Part shown: in pieces, positions 7,473-15,350 of the stretch | How the letters are laid out: each line of letters starts with the position of its first letter | Position numbering within the stretch: position 1 is the stretch's first letter | Origin: Bacillota bacterium | Lineage (GTDB): Bacteria; Bacillota; Clostridia; Lachnospirales; Lachnospiraceae | DNA: 20,780 nt | Reading direction: 5' to 3' | Assembly (NCBI GenBank): GCA_023398615.1 | Contig: JAEWSD010000082.1 | Location: 1-20,780, forward strand | Notes under the pieces: generated by a model | Told to the model about the DNA's origin: nothing | Databases searched by the model: none | The model's input: only the letters and a program-made list of their open reading frames with translations | Program-made: the position numbers and the translations under genes

Positions 7473-9515
7473 ATGTGGATAGAAGGTAATTATAGGCGTA
7501 ATCTGCTAGATATGCATATCGATGATGGAAATCCGGAATTTCTGTCAAAAATAAACGCAGCTGAATATGTAAGTGCATTGAAGGAGGCTAATATACAAGC
7601 TGCTATGGTAAAAGGTAAACCACATACAGGCCTTTGTTATTACCCTACAAAGATAGGAAGAATGCACAAGGGATTAAAAGGATTTGATTTTTTTGGAGAT
7701 ACGATTAAGAAATGTCATGAAAATAATATCGCAGTTATAGCGTATTTTACACAGATTTTCGATAATTGGGCATATGATGAACATCCGGATTGGAGAGTAA
7801 TCACTGCGGAAGGGAAAAATATGCGTGAATATAGCGGGCAACCCAATTTTAAGACGGGGAGATACGGCATTGTATGTCCTAACAATGAAGGATATCGAGA
7901 ATATGTGAAGGCATGTTTAACTGAGATGAATACGATGTACGATTTTGAAGGTATGTTTTTAGATATGACATTTTGGCCGGAAGTATGTTATTGCCCAAGC
8001 TGCCGTAAACGCTATAAGGAGGAAACAGGGAAAGAACTTCCGAGAAGAATCGATTGGAATGATCCTAATTGGAAGGAATATGTATATAAACGTGATCAAT
8101 GGATGGCTGACTATGCAAAGTTTGCGACTAAATGTGTGAAAAGTATTAAACCGAATGTAACAATTGAACATCAATTTTCCAGAATTACAGGCTCATGGGT
8201 GGACGGCAGCACAGAAATGCTGACGGAAGCTGTTGATTACGCAGGAGGAGACTATTACGGCGGCCTTTTACAACAAACATTTATAAATAAATATTATAAG
8301 AATGTGTCTCCTAATCTGCCATTTATTTATCATACATCGCGTTGTGACCCTGAATTGCTTTTCCATACAACTACCAAAACAGAAGAAGAATTATTGCTTC
8401 ATGTTATTACGGCGCTTATCCACAACGGCGCATTTTTATTAGTGGATGCAATTAATCCGGATGGCAGTATTGTACCTGAAATTTACTGTGACTTGATGAA
8501 GAGAATATATGAAAAAACAAGTCAATATGAAAAATATATAAACGGAAATTTAGATCATGATGCTTCCATTTGGTTTCCTTCACATGCAAAGTATAATCCT
8601 TATGAAAGCAATATTGATGTTATGGAAAAATCCTTTGAACCAAAATATTACATGGAATCTCCGGTAAGCGCAGCTTCTGTTATGAGAGAAAGCAATATTC
8701 CGTTTGAGGTAATAGGAACTAAAAATATTGCATCGGATAATGCCAAGGTTCTGGTATTGTCGCATGTTGCGAATATACGTGAAGAAGAAATGGATGAAAT
8801 AGAAAAGTATATTAAAAATGGCGGAAACTTATATATAAGCGGGCCTATTGCAAATGAGAGGCTTCAAAAAATACTGGGGGTAAGGGTAATAGGAAGAACT
8901 CCTCATGATTTTACCTATATGAGTCCTACTAAATCCGGTGAAGAATTTTTCGAAGGATTTTCAAGGGAAAATCCGTTAACCGTTTCGATGAATCAGATAG
9001 AAATTGAAATAATCAGGAATGAAAATGTAACTGTTTTAGCAACTCAGACATTACCATATACAATGACAAATACATATGAATTTGCTGCAATTCACTCAAA
9101 TCCACCAGGCATTTATACAAACAGGCCATGTGCAATATTAAAAGAAACAGGAAACAGCAAAATCATCTGGCTGGCGGCGCCTGTTGAAATGTCTAAACCA
9201 TATATGAGCCGCCAGGTATTTAAAAGAATAATTCAGTTATTAGTTGGAGAACCAACATTTGTTTCAAATGCACCAAAATTTGTAGAAGTGCTTTCGTGGA
9301 ATAAAGAGGGAACAGATTATCTTGCTGTTATTAACGAACAGGAAGAATCACCCATTGCACCTATGTATGATATAACAATTGATATAAGGAAAACAAATAG
9401 AAAAGCCTATATGCTTCCAAATAAAGAAGAAATTAAAACGGAAATTATAGGAAATAATTTAATGAGAATTTATTTGCCGAAGCTGGAGGTTTTTCAAATG
9501 ATTGAATTGAAATAG
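7473..9515 (+). CDS. Putative intracellular glycoside hydrolase, GHL6-like TIM barrel with GATase-like domain
   Basis: A 680-residue protein without a signal peptide. The N-terminal part (about 1-350) reads as a (beta/alpha)8 glycosidase barrel resembling the hypothetical glycosyl hydrolase 6 group and, distantly, GH29 and GH42. VKGKPHTGLCYYPTKIG (46-62) parallels the GH29 KHHDGF...WPSK region. GMFLDMTFWPEVCYCPSCRKRY (160-181) resembles the GH42-type acidic strand followed by a Cys-rich turn. A TIEHQ segment (230-234) and GDYYGG (259-264) follow. Residues about 360-475 look like the glutaminase-like trimerisation domain of beta-galactosidases, then a beta-rich C-terminus. Possible catalytic acids are Asp164, Glu170 and Glu232, but I cannot assign them. 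AAAGG at 7461-7465 supports the start. It probably cleaves an imported glycoside so that the free sugar reaches the epimerase and isomerase. Substrate and bond are unknown. Confidence 0.72.
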   Translation: MWIEGNYRRNLLDMHIDDGNPEFLSKINAAEYVSALKEANIQAAMVKGKPHTGLCYYPTKIGRMHKGLKGFDFFGDTIKKCHENNIAVIAYFTQIFDNWAYDEHPDWRVITAEGKNMREYSGQPNFKTGRYGIVCPNNEGYREYVKACLTEMNTMYDFEGMFLDMTFWPEVCYCPSCRKRYKEETGKELPRRIDWNDPNWKEYVYKRDQWMADYAKFATKCVKSIKPNVTIEHQFSRITGSWVDGSTEMLTEAVDYAGGDYYGGLLQQTFINKYYKNVSPNLPFIYHTSRCDPELLFHTTTKTEEELLLHVITALIHNGAFLLVDAINPDGSIVPEIYCDLMKRIYEKTSQYEKYINGNLDHDASIWFPSHAKYNPYESNIDVMEKSFEPKYYMESPVSAASVMRESNIPFEVIGTKNIASDNAKVLVLSHVANIREEEMDEIEKYIKNGGNLYISGPIANERLQKILGVRVIGRTPHDFTYMSPTKSGEEFFEGFSRENPLTVSMNQIEIEIIRNENVTVLATQTLPYTMTNTYEFAAIHSNPPGIYTNRPCAILKETGNSKIIWLAAPVEMSKPYMSRQVFKRIIQLLVGEPTFVSNAPKFVEVLSWNKEGTDYLAVINEQEESPIAPMYDITIDIRKTNRKAYMLPNKEEIKTEIIGNNLMRIYLPKLEVFQMIELK

Positions 9516-9539
9516 TATTGCATCAGGAAGGAGAACAAA

Positions 9540-10436
9540 ATGAGATACGGAATTTACTTTGCTTATTGGGAGCAGGAATGGGGAGTAGACCAGAAAAAAT
9601 ACATATCAAAGGTTAAAGAATTAGGATTTGATATTTTGGAAATTTCCTGTGCAATGTTAAAGAATATTTCCGAGCAGGAATTGCTGGAATTAAAAGAGTT
9701 GGCAGATGACAATGGCATAATTTTGACGGCCGGATACGGACCAAATGCCCTGGAAAATTTAGCCAGTGACAATCCTGAAATTGTCAAACATGCAATTGGT
9801 TTTTATACGGACATATTGAAGAAGCTTGAAATACTTAATATTCATACATTGGGCGGCGGTATCTATTCCTATTGGCCTGTTGATTACAGTAAACCAATAG
9901 ATAAAGCGGGCGATTGGGAGAGAAGTATCAGAAATGTCAGAACTGTCGGTAAAGCTGCAGGTGATTGCGGAGTGGATTATTGCCTGGAAGTCTTGAATCG
10001 TTTTGAGGGATACTTATTGAATACATGTACAGAATGTAAAAACTTTGTTGAAGAGGTAGACATTCCCGCAGTGAAAATTATGCTTGATACATTTCACATG
10101 AATATAGAGGAAGATAATATGGTGGACGCTATATTGCTTGCCGGTGATAAACTGGGACATTTTCATGTAGGGGAAAACAACAGAAGGGTACCCGGAAAAG
10201 GGAATCTGCCCTGGTATGAAATAGGTGCGGCTTTAAGAAAGATTGGATACGATAAGAACATTGTTATGGAACCATTTGTAAAGAGTGGCGGAGGAGTAGG
10301 GAGTGATATCAAGGTATGGAGAGATTTAAGCAAAGGTGCTGCAATACAGCGATTAGATGAAGATGCTAAAAATTCTGTAGCATATTTAAGATATGTTTTC
10401 AGCGGGCCAAATTCAGATTATTCCGCAGATAAATAA
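9540..10436 (+). CDS. dpe: D-psicose (allulose)/D-tagatose 3-epimerase
   Basis: This 298-residue protein closely matches, from memory, the clostridial D-psicose 3-epimerases: it starts with GIYFAYWEQEW and contains DYCLEVLNRFEGYLLNT, KIMLDTFHMNIEED, and VMEPFVKSGGGVGSDIKVWRD. All metal and catalytic residues of that family fall at the same numbers: Glu150, Asp183, His209 and Glu244, with substrate-contact residues Glu156, His186 and Arg215, and pocket residues Tyr6 and Trp14. The enzyme epimerises free 2-ketoses at C3 (psicose/fructose, tagatose/sorbose, ribulose/xylulose) using Mn or Co. AAGGAG at 9528-9533 precedes ATG 9540. It sits between the glycosidase-like gene and the fucose-type isomerase gene, suggesting the two enzymes act in sequence on one unphosphorylated sugar (inference). 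Function class is very likely; natural substrate is not proven. Confidence 0.93.
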   Translation: MRYGIYFAYWEQEWGVDQKKYISKVKELGFDILEISCAMLKNISEQELLELKELADDNGIILTAGYGPNALENLASDNPEIVKHAIGFYTDILKKLEILNIHTLGGGIYSYWPVDYSKPIDKAGDWERSIRNVRTVGKAAGDCGVDYCLEVLNRFEGYLLNTCTECKNFVEEVDIPAVKIMLDTFHMNIEEDNMVDAILLAGDKLGHFHVGENNRRVPGKGNLPWYEIGAALRKIGYDKNIVMEPFVKSGGGVGSDIKVWRDLSKGAAIQRLDEDAKNSVAYLRYVFSGPNSDYSADK

Positions 10437-10468
10437 AGGAATAATGGCAGAAAGGATTGGTGAGTTAT

Positions 10469-12238
10469 ATGAAGAATTATCCGGTTATAGGAATCAGACC
10501 TATTGTGGATTCCAGACGTTTAGGCATAAGGGATTCTTTGGAAGGTAAAGTAAGGGAAATGTCGGAGGCAGCGAAAGCTCTTATTGAAGAAAATATACGA
10601 TATGTTGATGGTACTCCTGCTAAAGTAATCATATTTTCACGAAGTATTGCAGGAGGAGAAGAGGCGGCACAATGTGAAGCGGAGTTCTCTTCACAAAATG
10701 TTGCTGCTTCTTTAAGTGTTACGCCAAGCTGGTGCTATCCTCTTGAAACAATCGATTTAAATCCGTTAACAATAAAAGCTATTTGGGGATTTAATGGGAC
10801 GGAGCGCCCCGGGGCAGTTTATTTGGCCTCTGCACTTGCAGCTCATAATCAGATGAAATTACCGTGCTTTTCAATTTATGGAAGAGACGTACAAGATATG
10901 GACGAAAAACAAATTCCGGATGATGTACAAGAAAAGATTCTTCGATTTGCCAAATGTGCACTGGCTGTCGGACAGATGAGAAATAAAGCTTATGTTGGTT
11001 TTGGCTCGGTTTCTATGGGAATTATGGGGTCATATCTTGATCCGTCATTTTACATTCATTATTTGGGTATACGTCCGGAATGGGTTGATATGACAGAAAT
11101 CCTCAGGCGTGTTGAGCAAGATATTTATGATAAAGAAGAATTTAAAAAAGCACTTGTATGGACAAAAAAATATTGTAAGGAGGGAAATGATCCAAACCCG
11201 GAGTGCAGAGCGCATACCAGAGAGCAAAAGGATAAAGAATGGGAATTTGTAATTAAAATGACTTTGAGTATTCGTGATATTATGCTGGGAAACAAAAAAT
11301 TGGATGAAATGGGATTCAAAGAAGAATCCTTAGGCAGAAATGGTTTGTTTGGCGGTTTTCAAGGGCAGAGAATGTGGACAGACTTTAAACCAAATGGAGA
11401 TTTTACAGAAGCAGTGTTAAATTCTACTTTTGATTGGAACGGAAAAAAACAACCAACTGTATTTGCAACAGAAAATGATAATTTAAATGGTCTTGCGATG
11501 ATGTTTGGAAATCTTTTGACAGGTAAGGCAAGCGGCTTTTCGGATGTTCGCTGTTATTGGAGTCCAAAAGCAGTAGAACGTGTGACAGGCTGGAAACCTG
11601 AGGGTAAAGCATCAGAAGGTTTTATACATCTGATTAATTCAGGCTCTACCTGTTTGGATGCAACCGGAAAATCAAAAGATAAATATGGTAATCCGGTAAT
11701 GAAATCCTGGTGGGACATGGATGATGATGATATTCAGGAATGTCTTAGTGCGACGGATTGGTGTCCTGCTGAACTTTGCCAGTTCAAAGGAGGAGGCTAT
11801 TCGTCACATTTCAGAACGGATGCTGAAATGCCGTTAACTATGGTTAGAGTTAATATTGCAGCCGGAAAGGGGCCTGTTATACAAATCGCAGAAGGATATA
11901 GTATTGTCCTTCCGGAAGAAGTACATAGCAAAATAGATATCAGAACAGACCCGACATGGCCTACTACATGGTTTGTACCAAGGATAAGCGGAAGCGGTGC
12001 TTTTAGAGATGTTTATACAGTGATGGAAAACTGGGGAGCAAATCATGGTGCTTTTATTCATGGTCATGTGGGTGCAGATGTGATTACTATGGCATCGATG
12101 TTAAGAATACCCGTTGTAATGCATAATGTTGAAGAAGAAAATATATTCAGACCGCATGTATGGAGTTCATTTGGAACGAAAGATATGGAAGCAGCAGATT
12201 CGGAGGCATGTAAAGCCTTTGGGCCATTGTATCAGTGA
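10469..12238 (+). CDS. fucI: L-fucose / D-arabinose isomerase
   Basis: The 589-residue protein aligns along its whole length, as I recall it, with E. coli FucI (591 residues): IGIRPIVDSRRLG at the start, ETIDLNPLTIKAIWGFNGTERPGAVYLASALAAH, HLINSGSTCLDATG, and WPTTWFVPRISG. The Mn ligands Glu335 (ATENDN), Asp359 (FSDVRCYW) and His526 (GANHG) are all present, each two residues lower than E. coli Glu337, Asp361 and His528. It interconverts aldoses and 2-ketoses: L-fucose/L-fuculose, D-arabinose/D-ribulose, and in some homologues D-altrose/D-psicose or L-galactose/L-tagatose. ATG 10469 is chosen, with GGTGAG (10459-10464) just upstream; TTG 10457 is less likely. It is the last gene of the module 2 operon. 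The usual partners fuculokinase and fuculose-phosphate aldolase are absent, and a ketose 3-epimerase is next to it instead. Confidence 0.95.
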   Translation: MKNYPVIGIRPIVDSRRLGIRDSLEGKVREMSEAAKALIEENIRYVDGTPAKVIIFSRSIAGGEEAAQCEAEFSSQNVAASLSVTPSWCYPLETIDLNPLTIKAIWGFNGTERPGAVYLASALAAHNQMKLPCFSIYGRDVQDMDEKQIPDDVQEKILRFAKCALAVGQMRNKAYVGFGSVSMGIMGSYLDPSFYIHYLGIRPEWVDMTEILRRVEQDIYDKEEFKKALVWTKKYCKEGNDPNPECRAHTREQKDKEWEFVIKMTLSIRDIMLGNKKLDEMGFKEESLGRNGLFGGFQGQRMWTDFKPNGDFTEAVLNSTFDWNGKKQPTVFATENDNLNGLAMMFGNLLTGKASGFSDVRCYWSPKAVERVTGWKPEGKASEGFIHLINSGSTCLDATGKSKDKYGNPVMKSWWDMDDDDIQECLSATDWCPAELCQFKGGGYSSHFRTDAEMPLTMVRVNIAAGKGPVIQIAEGYSIVLPEEVHSKIDIRTDPTWPTTWFVPRISGSGAFRDVYTVMENWGANHGAFIHGHVGADVITMASMLRIPVVMHNVEEENIFRPHVWSSFGTKDMEAADSEACKAFGPLYQ

Positions 12239-12244
12239 TGTGCG

Positions 12245-12271
12245 GCTTGTCTGTTGAAATACAGGACAAGC
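12245..12271 (+). terminator. Hairpin after fucI, possible weak terminator
   Basis: GCTTGTCTGT pairs with ACAGGACAAGC with one bulged G around a TGAAAT loop. It starts 7 bases after the fucI stop. There is no T run (AGACTTACATT follows), so it may be a 3'-end stabiliser rather than a classical terminator. Confidence 0.45.
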
Positions 12272-12300
12272 AGACTTACATTAAGTGAAAATACAGAAAC

Positions 12301-12356
12301 AAAAAAATTTCAACTCACCGAAGGATACAGGTAAACTGTACTTTTGGTGAGTTGAA
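12301..12356 (-). terminator. Strong rho-independent terminator on the minus strand
   Basis: Perfect 11-bp arms TTCAACTCACC (12309-12319) and GGTGAGTTGAA (12346-12356) enclose a second small stem (TACAG...CTGTA). Read on the minus strand the stem is followed by seven T (12307-12301); read on the + strand there is no T run. It therefore ends minus-strand transcription, although no intact minus-strand gene is present. Confidence 0.75.
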
Positions 12357-12361
12357 GACGT

Positions 12362-12460
12362 TCAAGGGAAAATAGAAGAATCTTTTAGTCTTAACTTAAC
12401 ACGAGCCTCCATGCTGGCAATAAAAATGCAATCGGTTTCATGGTTATTAGCTGTTATATA
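12362..12460 (-). pseudogene. Possible C-terminal remnant of a minus-strand gene
   Basis: A 32-codon open stretch without a start, ending at TGA 12364-12362, encodes a tail ending SMEARVKLRLKDSSIFP. It stops only a few bases before the minus-strand terminator at 12356-12301, the spacing expected between a gene end and its terminator. Upstream of it the frame is closed by TAG and the sequence becomes AT-rich with many stops. The tail loosely recalls the end of LacI-family regulators, but that resemblance is weak. It could be chance. Confidence 0.3.
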
Positions 12461-12523
12461 CTAATTAATCAGGCATTTTATCCGTCAAATTCTACAATCA
12501 AAATAATTAATGCAAATAGAATA

Positions 12524-12552
12524 TTGACATTTATTACGGAGACTATTATAAT
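12524..12552 (+). promoter_or_regulatory. Consensus sigma-A promoter of the transketolase operon
   Basis: TTGACA (12524-12529), a 17-base spacer and TATAAT (12547-12552) match both consensus hexamers exactly. Transcription should start near 12559. Such a strong promoter needs a repressor, and an operator lies right at the start site. Confidence 0.92.
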
Positions 12553-12559
12553 ATAACTA

Positions 12560-12573
12560 TGAAACCGGTTACA
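12560..12573. promoter_or_regulatory. Operator palindrome, copy 1 (LacI-family type)
   Basis: TGAAACCGGTTACA is a near-perfect palindrome centred on CG (TGAAACC/GGTTACA, one mismatch). It begins 8 bases after the -10 box, so it covers the start site. The same motif with one different mismatch stands in the same place at the second promoter of this module (16304-16317). The form, with a central CG flanked by A/C and G/T, is that of LacI/GalR-family operators. It also differs from the cre consensus at one position only, so CcpA is an alternative. Confidence 0.82.
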
Positions 12574-12605
12574 TTTTTAACTATATAATATTACATAGAC
12601 AAAAA

Positions 12606-12645
12606 CGTCATCTCAGGTAATTTTCAGATGGCAAAATGACGGAGG
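12606..12645 (+). promoter_or_regulatory. Leader with mutually exclusive hairpins touching the ribosome binding site
   Basis: CGTCAT (12606-12611) can pair with ATGACG (12636-12641), whose last G is the first base of the GGAGG ribosome binding site. CATCT (12609-12613) can instead pair with AGATG (12626-12630). The two pairings share bases and exclude each other. A translational role is possible but unproven. Confidence 0.35.
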
Positions 12646-12653
12646 ATTACAAG

Positions 12654-13478
12654 ATGGTTTATGACAGGAAACTATTGGATGATTTGCGGGCAAAGGCGCA
12701 GCAGCTCCGTAAGGATGTTGTAATCTCTGTTGGTGTGGGAGTGGCCGGACATATCGGCGGCTCTAATTCATCGGCAGATATTGTTGCCGCATTGTACTTT
12801 TACAAGATGAAACATGATCCGAGGAATCCGAAGATGGAGGACAGGGACAGATTTATATTAAGCAAGGGCCATGTTGCTATCTTACAGTATTCTGCTTTGG
12901 CAGAGGCCGGTTATTTCCCGGTTGAGGATCTGAAGAAGACGAAGGCGATAGGTTCATACCTGCAGGGACACCCGGATGTGTTAAAGACACCCGGAATCGA
13001 GGCCGGTACAGGCTCATTGGGCCAGGGGCTTTCCATAGCGCTTGGTATGGCATTGGGCTTGAAGCTTAAGAAAAGTCAACGTAAGGCATATGCGCTGCTT
13101 GGCGACGGTGAGCTGGCGGAAGGGCAGATATGGGAAGCGGCTATGGCTGCAAGCGCATTCAAAGCGGACAATCTGGTTGCGATCCTGGACCGCAACGGTT
13201 TGCAGGCAAATGGCAAGACCGTTGACCGGTTTAACACGAATCCGATCAATTCAAAGTTTGAAAGCTTCGGCTGGAAAGTTATCGAGATAGACGGGCATAA
13301 CATGGAAGAAATCCTGGGTGCCCTGGATCAGGCGGATTCGGTAAAAGGAAAACCTACGATAATCATTGCCAATACGATAAAAGGCAAAGGACTCAGCTTT
13401 GCGGAAAACGTAGTAGGCTTCCATAACGGGACGCTGACGAAAGAAATGTATGAAAAGGCATTGGAAGAACTGTCATAA
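12654..13478 (+). CDS. Transketolase, N-terminal (pyrophosphate-binding) subunit
   Basis: A 274-residue protein equal to the N-terminal third of transketolase, as in other split transketolases of Clostridia and archaea. The thiamine diphosphate motif runs from GDGELAEGQIWEAAM (150-164) to Asn181 (AILDRNG). Active-site histidines of the family are visible at His33 (GHIGGSNS), His73 (SKGHVA) and His106 (GHPD). GTGSLGQGLS (118-127) is also typical. ATG 12654 is chosen because GGAGG (12641-12645) is 8 bases upstream; ATG 12636 would place that site inside the gene. It pairs with the C-terminal subunit encoded at 13497 to move two-carbon ketol units between sugars. First gene of a repressed, strongly promoted operon, so it is probably a pathway-specific transketolase rather than the housekeeping one (inference). 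The substrate could be an unusual ketose or ketose phosphate. Confidence 0.95.
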   Translation: MVYDRKLLDDLRAKAQQLRKDVVISVGVGVAGHIGGSNSSADIVAALYFYKMKHDPRNPKMEDRDRFILSKGHVAILQYSALAEAGYFPVEDLKKTKAIGSYLQGHPDVLKTPGIEAGTGSLGQGLSIALGMALGLKLKKSQRKAYALLGDGELAEGQIWEAAMAASAFKADNLVAILDRNGLQANGKTVDRFNTNPINSKFESFGWKVIEIDGHNMEEILGALDQADSVKGKPTIIIANTIKGKGLSFAENVVGFHNGTLTKEMYEKALEELS

Positions 13479-13496
13479 GATATCGGAGGTGAGAAA

Positions 13497-14423
13497 ATGG
13501 AATATACAAATCAAAGAGTAGCATATGGTAATACCCTGGTTGAACTGGGGGCAGAGGACGACAGGATTGTCGTGCTGGACGCCGACTTGGGAGCTTCCAC
13601 AATGGGAAAATTATTCGAAGAAAAATATCCGGAAAGGCATTTTGAGATGGGAATCGCAGAGGCGAATATGACTTCGGTTGCTGCCGGGCTGGCCCAAACA
13701 GGGATGATACCCTTTACCAATTCCTTTGCCGTATTTGCAGGAGGCCGTTCGTACGACCAGATACGTCAGACAATTGCAATCGGCAAGCTGAATGTAAAGG
13801 TTGTCGGATCTTCATCAGGGCTGTCCGACTTTGGTGACGGTGCAACCCACCAGGCGGTTGAGGATCTTGCCATTATGCGTGCGATACCCAACATGCTGGT
13901 GATTTCTCCGGCGGATGCCAACGAAACCGTACAGGCAACCAAAGCGGTAGCGGCATATCAGGGTCCCTGTTATATGAGACTGAACCGTAACGATTACCCG
14001 AATGTTACGGATATAAATAAAAGCTTTAAGATAGGTGTTCCGAGCGTTCTGCGTGACGGCAGCTGCATTGCCCTGTTTGCAACCGGATATATGGTTGGAG
14101 TGGCCCTTGAAGCGGCACAAGAGTTAAAGGATAAGGTATCCGTAAAAGTCATCAATGTCAGTACGATCAAACCGATGAACAGGGAAGCGGTTATTGAGCT
14201 GGTTAAGGGATGCAAGGCGGTCGTTACGGCGGAAGAACACAGTGTGGCAGGCGGGCTCGGCAGTGCCATTTCCGAAGTATTGTGCAAGGAATCAAAACCG
14301 ATCGAATTCGTTGGCGTACAGGATACCTTCGGCTGCAGCGGGCATAATTACCAGGAGGTATTAGATTATCACGGCTTAACGAAAGAACATGTGAAAGAGG
14401 CCATCTTAAAAATGGCAAGATAG
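13497..14423 (+). CDS. Transketolase, C-terminal (pyrimidine-binding and C-terminal domain) subunit
   Basis: This 308-residue protein supplies the other half of transketolase. The Glu that activates the cofactor is Glu55 in MGIAEANMTSVAAGLA (51-66). Later come FAGGRSYDQIR (80-90), GDGATHQAVEDLA (113-125) with the conserved His118, and ISPADANET. The C-terminal domain follows from about 185. GGAGGTGAG before ATG 13497 is a strong ribosome binding site, and the gap after the first subunit gene is 18 bases, so the two are co-translated. Together they equal one transketolase of about 580 residues. Nothing is missing from the active site as far as I can see. Split genes like this are also found in pathways for apiose and sulfoquinovose, but no marker enzyme of those pathways is visible here. 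Confidence 0.95.
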   Translation: MEYTNQRVAYGNTLVELGAEDDRIVVLDADLGASTMGKLFEEKYPERHFEMGIAEANMTSVAAGLAQTGMIPFTNSFAVFAGGRSYDQIRQTIAIGKLNVKVVGSSSGLSDFGDGATHQAVEDLAIMRAIPNMLVISPADANETVQATKAVAAYQGPCYMRLNRNDYPNVTDINKSFKIGVPSVLRDGSCIALFATGYMVGVALEAAQELKDKVSVKVINVSTIKPMNREAVIELVKGCKAVVTAEEHSVAGGLGSAISEVLCKESKPIEFVGVQDTFGCSGHNYQEVLDYHGLTKEHVKEAILKMAR

Positions 14424-14436
14424 GGAATAGGAGGAA

Positions 14437-15327
14437 ATGAAATTGAAAATCGGCTTTGTAGGACTTGGAATTATGGGAAAACCTATGGCAATCAACCTGA
14501 TAAAGGGCGGACATGAGCTGGTGGTTTATGATGTGGTACCGGAAAGTGTTAAAACTCTTGCGGAAGCGGGTGCGGAAGCGGAGGGATCGGCAAAGGCAGT
14601 TGCTGAGAAATGCAAAATTATTATCACAATGCTGCCGAATTCACCGCATGTTAAGAGCGTTGTCATGGGACAGGGAGGAATCCTTGAGGGCGCCTGTGAA
14701 GGTACAATCCTTGTGGATATGAGTTCCATTGCTCCCCTGGCATCCAAGGAAATATGTGAAGCATGTCTTAAAAAAGGTGTGAAGATGATTGACGCACCGG
14801 TCAGCGGCGGAGAACCCAAGGCAATAGACGGCACCCTGTCTGTTATGGTAGGCGGCGATAAGGCGGTCTTCGAGCAGGTGTACGACATTCTTATGTTAAT
14901 GGGAGGCAGTGCGGTGTACTGCGGCGACATCGGAGCCGGCAATACCACAAAGCTTGCAAACCAGATTATCGTTGCTTTAAACATAGCGGCGGTATCGGAA
15001 GCCTTTATGCTTAGTACTAAGGCGGGGGTGGACCCCGAAAAGGTATTTGATGCAATAAAAGGCGGCCTTGCCGGATCAACCGTAATGAATGCGAAGATTC
15101 CCATGATTTTAGACGGAAATTTTAAACCTGGTTTTAAGATAGATCTTCATATCAAGGATTTAAACAATGCTTTGGAAACAGGGCATGGTGTCGGATCCTA
15201 TCTTCCGATGACGGCAATGGTTATGGAAATGATGCAGACCCTGCATGCGGACGGATGCGGACAGGATGATCACAGCGGACTTGTGAAATACTATGAGAAG
15301 CTTACAAAAACGCTGATTCGTAAATAG
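14437..15327 (+). CDS. garR: 2-hydroxy-3-oxopropionate (tartronate semialdehyde) reductase
   Basis: The 296-residue protein closely resembles E. coli GarR over its full length: VGLGIMGKPMAINL (8-21) for NAD(P) binding, ITMLPNSPHVKSVV (63-76), DMSSIAPLASKEI, DAPVSGGEPKAIDGTLSVMV (119-138) with catalytic-site Ser123, GDIGAGNTTKLANQ (163-176) with the catalytic Lys172, and FKPGFKIDLHIKDL. It should reduce tartronate semialdehyde to D-glycerate, or a closely related 3-carbon hydroxy-aldehyde. The start is ambiguous: AGGAGG (14429-14434) is 2 bases from ATG 14437 but 8 bases from TTG 14443, which would give the usual family start MKIGFVGLG. It lies 13 bases after the transketolase gene. No source of tartronate semialdehyde (glyoxylate carboligase, hydroxypyruvate isomerase or a tartrate/glucarate aldolase) is in view. 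Confidence 0.92.
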   Translation: MKLKIGFVGLGIMGKPMAINLIKGGHELVVYDVVPESVKTLAEAGAEAEGSAKAVAEKCKIIITMLPNSPHVKSVVMGQGGILEGACEGTILVDMSSIAPLASKEICEACLKKGVKMIDAPVSGGEPKAIDGTLSVMVGGDKAVFEQVYDILMLMGGSAVYCGDIGAGNTTKLANQIIVALNIAAVSEAFMLSTKAGVDPEKVFDAIKGGLAGSTVMNAKIPMILDGNFKPGFKIDLHIKDLNNALETGHGVGSYLPMTAMVMEMMQTLHADGCGQDDHSGLVKYYEKLTKTLIRK

Positions 15328-15350
15328 CCGGAAGGCAAAGGGAGGCAGTA

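Larger units (their letters stand above)
12239..12653. other. Intergenic region between modules 2 and 3
   Basis: About 415 bases without a convincing intact gene. In order it holds: a bulged hairpin (12245-12271) after fucI; a strong minus-strand terminator (12301-12356); a short minus-strand coding-like tail (12362-12460); AT-rich sequence; a consensus sigma-A promoter (12524-12552); an operator palindrome (12560-12573); and a leader with alternative hairpins ending at the ribosome binding site of the transketolase gene. Confidence 0.7.

Noticed and set aside
10469..12238. Ordinary L-fucose utilisation operon
   Set aside because: The isomerase is FucI, but fuculokinase, fuculose-phosphate aldolase and the fucose permease are absent and a ketose 3-epimerase takes their place, so the standard label would mislead.
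14526..15104. Long minus-strand open frame (192 codons) opposite garR
   Set aside because: It is antisense to a clear GarR homologue, has no recognisable domain, and similar shadows appear opposite other higher-GC genes in module 3.
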